From Oscillospiraceae bacterium (GTDB lineage Bacteria > Bacillota > Clostridia > Oscillospirales > Ruminococcaceae), in contig DXNX01000133.1 of NCBI GenBank assembly GCA_019413245.1, positions 1-6,919 on the forward strand: a stretch of DNA of 6,919 nt. Direction: 5' to 3'. The notes beneath the pieces were generated by a model. The model had not been told where the DNA came from and did not search any database. It saw only the letters and a program-made list of their open reading frames with translations. Position numbers and translations under genes: made by a program. Of the stretch, positions 1-4,052 are shown one piece after another (within the stretch, counting starts at the first letter, position 1; each line of letters opens with the position of its first letter).

Positions 1-380
1 TCAACCGCGAGGGCTACAAGAGCGTTGCCAAGCAGCTGGCTGACAAGTTCGGCTTCGAGAAGGTTGCCATCACCCTGCGTGAGAGCCATTCCGCTTTCGA
101 CAACGGCTGGAGCGCCATGCTCTACGACGTTGCTTCCAACGAATACTGCTTCAGCAAGAAGTACGACCTGCACATCATCGACCGCGTCGGCGGCGGTGAC
201 AGCTTCGGCGGCGGCCTGATCTACGCTCTGCTGTCCGGCAAGAGCACCCAGGATGCCGTTGAGTTCGCTGTTGCGGCTTCTGCCCTCAAGCACTCCATCG
301 AAGGCGACTACAACATGGTCACCGTTTCCGAAGTGGAGAAGCTGGCTGGCGGCGACGGTTCCGGCCGTATCCAGCGCTAA
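1..380 (+). CDS. kdgK: 2-keto-3-deoxygluconate kinase (PfkB family), C-terminal part, cut by left edge
   Basis: This is the last 125 residues of a sugar kinase read from base 3; the start lies outside the window. The protein would phosphorylate 2-keto-3-deoxygluconate with ATP to give KDPG, the entry to the lower Entner-Doudoroff/hexuronate route, in the cytoplasm. The PfkB signature 2 is visible as DRVGGGDSFGGG (fragment residues 60-71); Asp66 would be the catalytic base that deprotonates the substrate hydroxyl. The run AVAASALKH after it and the ending GGDGSGRIQR fit my recollection of clostridial KdgK proteins. Codon use is strongly biased to AAG, GAC, TTC and GGC/GGT, as in a well-expressed gene. 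A terminator follows 34 bases after the stop, so it is the last gene of its transcript. Another PfkB sugar kinase (for example fructokinase) is possible, but the sequence character favours KdgK. Confidence 0.85.
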   Translation, partial: NREGYKSVAKQLADKFGFEKVAITLRESHSAFDNGWSAMLYDVASNEYCFSKKYDLHIIDRVGGGDSFGGGLIYALLSGKSTQDAVEFAVAASALKHSIEGDYNMVTVSEVEKLAGGDGSGRIQR

Positions 381-414
381 GAGATTTTCCCCTATACGGT
401 TTACCTTCCCAATG

Positions 415-448
415 GAAGCCCCGGTCTGTCCGGGGCTTCTTCCTTTTT
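415..448 (+). terminator. Intrinsic terminator after kdgK
   Basis: A perfect 10-bp stem (GAAGCCCCGG, 415-424, with CCGGGGCTTC, 430-439) closes a 5-base loop. It is followed by a T-rich tail (TTCCTTTTT, 440-448). It lies 34 bases after the kdgK stop and just before the bioY promoter, so it should separate the two transcripts. Confidence 0.9.
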
Positions 449-454
449 GTGCAG

Positions 455-484
455 TTGACGCCGGTATGCCCGGTGCGATATACT
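455..484 (+). promoter_or_regulatory. Sigma-A type promoter for bioY
   Basis: The -35 element TTGACG (455-460) and the -10 element TATACT (479-484) each match the consensus in 5 of 6 positions and are separated by 18 bp. Transcription should begin at about 490-492, roughly 62 bases before the bioY start codon. The promoter begins seven bases after the preceding terminator. Confidence 0.75.
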
Positions 485-499
485 GAAAAAAGAGTGTTC

Positions 500-530
500 C
501 CGGCCGCGCTGCCGGCCGGATGATTTTTTT
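500..530 (+). promoter_or_regulatory. Terminator-like hairpin in the bioY leader (possible attenuator)
   Basis: A perfect 7-bp GC-only stem (CCGGCCG, 500-506, with CGGCCGG, 513-519) closes the loop CGCTGC. After four bases (ATGA) comes a run of seven T (524-530). It starts only about ten bases after the predicted transcription start and ends before the bioY ribosome binding site. It could stop or pause a share of transcripts, or protect the 5' end. The gap between stem and T run makes it weaker than a classic terminator. No known riboswitch is recognised and the upstream leader is too short to hold one. Confidence 0.5.
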
Positions 531-553
531 ATCAGGAAAGAAGGAAAGCCGCG

Positions 554-1093
554 ATGAATACCACCACCCATCTTCGTCTGCGCAAAATGATCCTGTGCGC
601 TATGTTTACGGCCCTGACAGCTGTCTGCAGCCAGATCCAGGTCCCCATGCCCTGGGGTGTGCCCATCAACCTGGCCCTGTTTGCTTCCTACATGGCGGGC
701 CTGTTGCTGGGCCCCGTGTGGGGCGCGGGCAGCCAGCTGGTGTATCTTCTGCTGGCCGCTGTGGGCGTGCCGGTCATGGCCGGACTTTCCGGCGGTCCGG
801 CAGTGCTCTTCGGCAAGACCGGCGGCTATGCCATCGGCTTCCTGGTGGCTGCTCTGATTACCGGTGCTCTGGTTCAGGTATGGGGCCGCAGTTTCTGGCG
901 TATGTGTGCTGCCATGGTGGTGGGCTGCATCGGCTGCTATGCCCTGGGCACTGCCTGGTTCATGGTCATCACCGGAACCGGCGTGTGGCAGAGCCTGGTA
1001 TGGTGTGTACTGCCTTACCTGCCGGGAGATGTGCTCAAGATTCTTCTGGCCGCCCTGCTCACCGAGCGCCTGGGCAAGCGCCTGCATGTGTAA
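554..1093 (+). CDS. bioY: BioY, biotin transporter substrate-binding membrane protein
   Basis: BioY is the S component of an ECF-type biotin transporter. It binds biotin in the cytoplasmic membrane and works with the shared EcfA/A'/T energising module, which is not encoded here. The protein has 179 residues, normal for the family, and about six hydrophobic helices. Family motifs are visible: QVPMPWGVPINLALFA (29-44), the glycine-rich GGPAVLFGKTGGYAIGF (79-95), GTAWF (132-136) and YLPGDVLK (154-161). The ATG at 554 is preceded by the Shine-Dalgarno-like AAGGAAAG (541-548). The gene stands alone between its own promoter and the promoter of the next gene. No biotin synthesis gene is nearby, which fits a scavenging role. 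I did not find a clear BirA-type palindrome; the leader hairpin is the only visible candidate for control. Confidence 0.93.
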   Translation: MNTTTHLRLRKMILCAMFTALTAVCSQIQVPMPWGVPINLALFASYMAGLLLGPVWGAGSQLVYLLLAAVGVPVMAGLSGGPAVLFGKTGGYAIGFLVAALITGALVQVWGRSFWRMCAAMVVGCIGCYALGTAWFMVITGTGVWQSLVWCVLPYLPGDVLKILLAALLTERLGKRLHV

Positions 1094-1099
1094 GCTGCC

Positions 1100-1128
1100 T
1101 TGTGCGTATGCTGCACAGATGATATACT
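1100..1128 (+). promoter_or_regulatory. Putative promoter for ruvX-uppS
   Basis: The -10 element TATACT (1123-1128) lies 17 bp after a weak -35 element TTGTGC (1100-1105). The -10 and its flank (GATATACT) are identical to those of the bioY promoter. It starts seven bases after the bioY stop. Read-through from bioY could also supply this unit because no terminator is seen between them. Confidence 0.5.
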
Positions 1129-1167
1129 ATACGAAAACGCGGCCCTGTGCCGTACACTTCTGTATTT

Positions 1168-1174
1168 GGAGGGG
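1168..1174 (+). promoter_or_regulatory. Ribosome binding site that fixes the ruvX start
   Basis: GGAGGGG lies five bases before the ATG at 1180. An in-frame GTG at 1147 is upstream of this site and has no comparable signal, so translation should begin at 1180. Confidence 0.8.
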
Positions 1175-1179
1175 CTGCC

Positions 1180-1647
1180 ATGAAATGGATCGCTGTGGAT
1201 TACGGGGACTCGCGCACCGGCCTGGCCGGGTGTGACGCCACCGAGCTGGTCTGTGCGCCGATCACGCCGCAGATCGAAGAAAAGAGCATGAACCGTGCCG
1301 CGCAGGCGGTGGCGGCTGTGGCTTTCCGGGAAAAGGCGGAGGGCGTGGTACTGGGCCTGCCCAAGAATATGGACGGTACCGAAGGCTCCCGCGCCACCAA
1401 GAGCCGCCGCTTTGCCCAGCGCCTGGCTGATGCCTGCGGTATGCCGGTGGTCCTGTGGGATGAACGCCGCACCACTGTGTCCGCCGCCGCCATTCTGGCC
1501 CAGAATGATACCTTCGGCGCCAAGCGCAAGGAACGGCTGGACTCGGTTTCTGCCGCCGTGATTCTGGAGAGTTTCCTCAACTGGCGGCGCCAGCACCCCG
1601 GTGAGGCCGCCCCCGAAACCGTGCCGCCCCAGACGGCGCAAGAGTGA
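1180..1647 (+). CDS. ruvX: RuvX/YqgF family putative Holliday junction resolvase
   Basis: This is a 155-residue RNase H-fold nuclease of the YqgF/RuvX family. Members have been linked to Holliday junction processing and, in E. coli, to pre-16S rRNA 5'-end maturation. The expected acidic residues are present: D7 in VDYGDSRTGLA, E95 in WDERRTT and D121 in RLDSVSAAVIL. The VLGLPKNMDGTEG segment (57-69) is the typical family loop. Length is close to the usual 135-150, with a Pro/Ala/Glu-rich C-terminal tail of about 18 residues that looks disordered. The ATG at 1180 was chosen because of the GGAGGGG just before it and because the family begins at the first beta strand (KWIAVDYG). uppS starts 15 bases after the stop, so the two are probably cotranscribed. 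The cytoplasmic housekeeping role is well supported by family, not by context. Confidence 0.9.
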   Translation: MKWIAVDYGDSRTGLAGCDATELVCAPITPQIEEKSMNRAAQAVAAVAFREKAEGVVLGLPKNMDGTEGSRATKSRRFAQRLADACGMPVVLWDERRTTVSAAAILAQNDTFGAKRKERLDSVSAAVILESFLNWRRQHPGEAAPETVPPQTAQE

Positions 1648-1662
1648 AAAAAGGAGAAAACC

Positions 1663-2385
1663 ATGCCTGCCAACGAGAAACGTATTCCGACCCATGTTGC
1701 CATTATCGTGGACGGCAACCGCCGCTGGGCCCGCCAGCGCCTGATGCCCGCCAGCCTGGGCCACAAGGCCGGGTTTGAGCGCCTGAAAGAGATCACCCGC
1801 TATGCGGTGGGGGACTGCGGCGTGCATGTGCTCAGCCTGTATGTCTTCTCCACCGAAAACTTCTCCCGTGATGCCAAGGAAGTGGGCTACCTGATGGACC
1901 TGTTCGCCAACAACTTCCGCACCATCGCCGATGAGATGAACGAACGCGGCTGCCAGGTTCTGTTCAGCGGCCGTCGGGAAGGTCTGCAGCCCCGCGTGCT
2001 GGATGCCATGGATTACATGATGGACCTGACCAAGGACAACAAGAAGGGCATCGTCAACTTCTGCCTGAACTACGGCAGCCACGCCGAACTTACCGATGCC
2101 GTGCGTGCCATTGCCGGAGAAGTGAAGGAAGGCAAGCTGGACCCCGCTGCCATTGATGAGCGCACCATCGAAAGCCACCTCTACCGTGATCTGCCGCCCG
2201 TGGACCTGATGATCCGCACCAGCGGCGAAGAACGCCTGTCCAACTTCCTGCTGTGGCAGTGCGCCTACGCGGAGTTCTACTTCACGCCTACCCTGTTCCC
2301 GGACTTTGACAAGTCCTGCTTTGACGAGGCGCTGGCCGAATATGCCCGCCGCGATCGCCGGATGGGCGGCAACACCAAAAAATAA
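1663..2385 (+). CDS. uppS: Cis-prenyltransferase of the UppS (undecaprenyl diphosphate synthase) family, divergent motifs
   Basis: This 240-residue protein belongs to the cis-isoprenyl diphosphate synthases, which extend farnesyl or geranyl diphosphate with isopentenyl diphosphate. UppS makes the C55 lipid carrier for cell wall synthesis. Visible motifs are HVAIIVDGNRRWA (11-23, with Mg-binding D17), GHKAG (33-37), STENFSR (63-69), NYGSHAE (136-142), RTSGEERLSNFLLWQ (185-199) and AEFYF (203-207). Three positions differ from the usual form: DGNGRW is DGNRRW, STENWKRP is STENFSRD, and NYGGR is NYGSH. The diphosphate-binding arginines R69, R185 and R191 are kept, so an active enzyme is likely. 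It follows ruvX and is not in the common frr-uppS-cdsA-dxr cluster, so it may be a second, shorter-chain enzyme. The start has AAGGAG (1651-1656) six bases upstream. The family call is firm; the chain length of the product is not. Confidence 0.88.
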   Translation: MPANEKRIPTHVAIIVDGNRRWARQRLMPASLGHKAGFERLKEITRYAVGDCGVHVLSLYVFSTENFSRDAKEVGYLMDLFANNFRTIADEMNERGCQVLFSGRREGLQPRVLDAMDYMMDLTKDNKKGIVNFCLNYGSHAELTDAVRAIAGEVKEGKLDPAAIDERTIESHLYRDLPPVDLMIRTSGEERLSNFLLWQCAYAEFYFTPTLFPDFDKSCFDEALAEYARRDRRMGGNTKK

Positions 2386-2400
2386 GGCCTGATACAGATA

Positions 2401-2435
2401 AAACCGCCCCCGCAATTGCTGCGGGGGCGGTTTTT
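2401..2435. terminator. Strong bidirectional terminator between uppS and bsh
   Basis: A perfect 13-bp stem (AAACCGCCCCCGC, 2401-2413, with GCGGGGGCGGTTT, 2421-2433) closes a 7-base loop. On the + strand it ends in five T (2431-2435) and lies 15 bases after the uppS stop. On the - strand the complement of the leading A run gives a U tract, and the end of bsh lies ten bases away. It therefore serves both converging genes. Confidence 0.93.
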
Positions 2436-2445
2436 GTATGGTGTT

Positions 2446-3444
2446 TCAGCGGGTTTCGGGGATGCGCCCGTTCATGTGTTCCACATCCTGACGGTCCTCC
2501 AGCGGGAAGGTGAACAGCCCGCCGGTTTCCAGGTCCTCGGCGTGGAGATGCACCGCCCGGATGCGATTGTTGTCGTAGGTTTTGAAGTAATAGATGCCGT
2601 GGGCGGCGTCGATGCAGCAGGAATAGGTGGTGATGTCACATTTGTCCTCCGGGGTACGCACGCTGCCCCGCACCATGGCCACACCGTCCAGAATATGGAA
2701 GAACTGGGCCACGGCCGATGCCGGGGTGTCTCCCCATACAGCGTTGGTTTTCAGGAAACAGGACTTCACATACCGGGACTGGGGCGAAAAATCCCCCGGC
2801 AGCCCGATAGCTCCCATGCCCTGGCCGTAGGGCGCCAGGGGCAGGTCGGCGGCAAAGCGGTTTTCCGCCGGTTTTGGGGACAAATGTTGATAATTGTTCA
2901 GCACCGTCAGCTGATAGGGGAAAGGCGGGTTGTTGGTCAGCACCCCGACCGGGTCTTCATACAGATGCAGACCGTCCCGCATGGGCTCTGCCACCAGGGC
3001 ACCGGTGGCGTCGGCAATGTGCCAGTGCAGCGGTGCCAACGGATAGCCCGGAGCAAAGGGAATGCCCACCAGCTGCACCGACTCCAGCAGTGCTTTGGCC
3101 TGGGCCAGGGTTTCGCACTGGCCCAGCACCAGCGGAATCAGCTCATAAGGGGTTACGGCGTCGCCGGTCACTTCTTCCTGCGGGGGATACCAGGCGTTGC
3201 CCGGAAAGTTCAGCCCGGCCATATACAGGCCTTTTTCATTCGCTGCTTCGGCATACAGCGGGTATTCATTGGCCACATTGGCCATACCGACCATGGCAAA
3301 ATGCCGGGGTATGGGTGCCCGGCGATGAAATTTGAATTCGTATCCCCGGGGTGTGATGACGACCTGCTCCCCGAAGGAATACTCCAGGTCCAGATTGCGC
3401 CCATGCAGACACAGGGGCGACGATACGGTAATGCTTGTACACAT
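2446..3444 (-). CDS. bsh: Bile salt hydrolase (choloylglycine hydrolase), Ntn-hydrolase family
   Basis: The 332-residue enzyme would cut the amide bond of glycine- or taurine-conjugated bile acids, releasing free bile acid and the amino acid. After removal of Met1, Cys2 (MCTS) is the N-terminal nucleophile. The other expected residues are in place: R16 and D19 in GRNLDLEYSF, N79 in AGLNFP, N171 in LTNNPPF and R224 in PQSRY. Long stretches resemble the Clostridium perfringens enzyme as I recall it, such as GLPGDFSP and FFHILDGVAMVRGS. These favour bile salt hydrolase over penicillin V acylase. Residues 207-209 are G-Q-G, where glycine-preferring lactobacillus enzymes have S-R-x. There is no signal peptide, so it acts inside the cell. 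The start at 3444 is fixed by the Cys2 requirement and an AAAGGAGGT site seven bases away. It is a single-gene unit with no bile transporter beside it. Confidence 0.94.
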   Translation of the reverse strand: MCTSITVSSPLCLHGRNLDLEYSFGEQVVITPRGYEFKFHRRAPIPRHFAMVGMANVANEYPLYAEAANEKGLYMAGLNFPGNAWYPPQEEVTGDAVTPYELIPLVLGQCETLAQAKALLESVQLVGIPFAPGYPLAPLHWHIADATGALVAEPMRDGLHLYEDPVGVLTNNPPFPYQLTVLNNYQHLSPKPAENRFAADLPLAPYGQGMGAIGLPGDFSPQSRYVKSCFLKTNAVWGDTPASAVAQFFHILDGVAMVRGSVRTPEDKCDITTYSCCIDAAHGIYYFKTYDNNRIRAVHLHAEDLETGGLFTFPLEDRQDVEHMNGRIPETR

Positions 3445-3450
3445 GGTATG

Positions 3451-3459
3451 ACCTCCTTT
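3451..3459 (-). promoter_or_regulatory. Ribosome binding site that fixes the bsh start
   Basis: On the - strand the sequence reads AAAGGAGGT, a near-perfect Shine-Dalgarno, with its GGAGG core seven bases before the ATG at 3444. The longer in-frame TTG start at 3465 would place this site inside the coding region and would bury the nucleophilic Cys2, so it is rejected. Confidence 0.9.
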
Positions 3460-3481
3460 GTGCAAGTGTTGGAATACTTAC

Positions 3482-3487
3482 AGTATA
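3482..3487 (-). promoter_or_regulatory. Putative -10 element for bsh
   Basis: The - strand reads TATACT here, giving a predicted transcription start near 3475 and a leader of about 30 bases. No convincing -35 element is seen 16-18 bp upstream, so the promoter may be weak or need an activator. The match to the TATACT of the bioY and ruvX promoters supports it modestly. Confidence 0.45.
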
Positions 3488-3561
3488 CCCTGTATGGAAA
3501 TAAAAACCAGTGGTCTGGACAACGAAAACGGTGCTGCGGGTAAAAAAAGAATTCCTCCGGA

Positions 3562-3590
3562 TTGACAAATGGGACAAAGGATGGTATTAT
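3562..3590 (+). promoter_or_regulatory. Strong sigma-A promoter for the cyd-like operon
   Basis: A consensus -35 element TTGACA (3562-3567) is followed after 17 bp by TATTAT (3585-3590), a 5 of 6 match preceded by TGG. An overlapping TATAAT (3588-3593) has a less favourable 20-bp spacing. A run of seven A (3542-3548) lies upstream in the position of an UP element. Transcription should start at about 3597-3601, at the foot of the leader hairpin. This is the best promoter in the window, so tight downstream control would make sense. Confidence 0.85.
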
Positions 3591-3596
3591 AATCGG

Positions 3597-3624
3597 GTTA
3601 GTGCGTTCTAACTACCGTACGGTA
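3597..3624 (+). promoter_or_regulatory. Two inverted repeats at the transcription start, possible repressor operator
   Basis: Two palindromic elements sit side by side. The first is GTTAG (3597-3601), a six-base spacer, then CTAAC (3608-3612). The second is the perfect 12-bp palindrome TACCGTACGGTA (3613-3624). Both lie between about +1 and +27, where a bound dimeric repressor such as a TetR-family protein would block transcription. No regulator gene is in the window. The same bases also form part of the hairpin at 3601-3637, so an RNA role is an alternative explanation. Confidence 0.4.
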
Positions 3625-3646
3625 CCAAAGAACGCACCTGTTTTTT
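3601..3646 (+). terminator. Terminator-like hairpin in the cyd-like operon leader (possible attenuator)
   Basis: GTGCGTTCT (3601-3609) pairs perfectly with AGAACGCAC (3629-3637). The loop itself contains the palindrome TACCGTACGGTA, which can extend the stem-loop. Three bases later comes a run of six T (3641-3646). The hairpin begins at or within a few bases of the predicted transcription start and ends 64 bases before the first start codon. It could terminate early transcripts unless overcome, or yield a short stable RNA. Confidence 0.55.
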
Positions 3647-3670
3647 GAGCGAGAGTTAGTCTCAACAAAC
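3640..3670 (+). promoter_or_regulatory. Second leader hairpin that uses the T run of the first
   Basis: GTTTTTTGAG (3640-3649) can pair with CTCAACAAAC (3661-3670) at 9 of 10 positions around an 11-base loop. CTCAA (3661-3665) can instead pair with a second TTGAG at 3674-3678, giving a weaker alternative. TTTTTGAG and GAGAGTT each occur twice between 3642 and 3682. The role is unknown. The ribosome binding region near 3692-3705 is not part of these pairings. Confidence 0.3.
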
Positions 3671-3710
3671 TTTTTGAGAGTTCCCCGTGAAAGAAAGGAC
3701 GGACAACCAA

Positions 3711-4052
3711 ATGGGTAAAAAACTGCTGTACGGTGCGCTGGCCATCAGCGGCCTGGTCACCATGCTTCAGCCGCTGACCGGCGCCATAGTACACAAGATG
3801 TCGGCCAGTGTGTTTCTGGTGCTTTGTGTGGGGCACATGATCGTCTGCCACAAAAAGCTCACAGGGGCAGGGGTGGCGCTGCTGTTGCTGCTTCTGGTGG
3901 CGTTTGCCACCGGTGTGCCCGCCCTCATCCAGGGCGGTATGGCCGGGGCGGTGCACGCGGTGCTGGGCATTCTGTGCCTGTGCGCTATGGCTGCCCATGG
4001 ATTTGCCCGACGCCGGGTACTGAAATCTTCGGAAAGGAAGCAGGAAACATGA
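3711..4052 (+). CDS. Small four-helix membrane protein with two His-x13-His pairs, putative diheme b-type protein
   Basis: I do not recognise an established name. The general pattern recalls the DUF4405/cytochrome b561-like group. The 113 residues form four hydrophobic helices (about 5-24, 26-46, 53-72 and 78-98) with a basic C-terminal tail. By the positive-inside rule both ends face the cytoplasm (K3/K4, K48/K49, R100-R102). H28 and H42 lie on helix 2 and H82 and H96 on helix 4, each pair 14 residues apart. H28/H82 would face the outer leaflet and H42/H96 the inner. This is the layout of the two hemes in cytochrome b, so two bis-His hemes are plausible but inferred. The ATG at 3711 follows a purine-rich AAGAAAGGACGGA; an in-frame GTG at 3687 lies upstream of that site and is less likely. 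The stop overlaps the next start as ATGA, so translation is probably coupled to the CydD-like gene. Confidence 0.75.
   Translation: MGKKLLYGALAISGLVTMLQPLTGAIVHKMSASVFLVLCVGHMIVCHKKLTGAGVALLLLLLVAFATGVPALIQGGMAGAVHAVLGILCLCAMAAHGFARRRVLKSSERKQET

Noticed and set aside
381..553. BirA operator or biotin-responsive riboswitch before bioY
   Set aside because: I found no long spaced palindrome of the BirA type and no leader long enough for an aptamer; only the short GC hairpin is present.
1147..1179. Upstream GTG start for ruvX
   Set aside because: The ribosome binding site GGAGGGG lies downstream of it, just before the ATG at 1180, where the family's first beta strand begins.
1015..2415. A 466-codon open frame on the - strand opposite ruvX and uppS
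   Set aside because: Both + strand genes are well supported by motifs and ribosome binding sites; the antisense frame has low-complexity composition and crosses the uppS terminator.
3507..3518. CCAG-4-CTGG hairpin followed on the - strand by five T, a possible terminator in front of bsh
   Set aside because: The stem is only four base pairs, too weak for termination, and it lies upstream of the predicted bsh transcription start.
2416..3543. A 375-codon open frame on the + strand opposite bsh
   Set aside because: It starts inside the bidirectional terminator and covers the bsh promoter. The - strand encodes a full bile salt hydrolase with its catalytic residues.
3687..3710. Upstream GTG start for the small membrane protein
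   Set aside because: It would encode the purine-rich ribosome binding region as protein and add eight polar residues. ATG at 3711 is better placed, though the GTG cannot be fully excluded.
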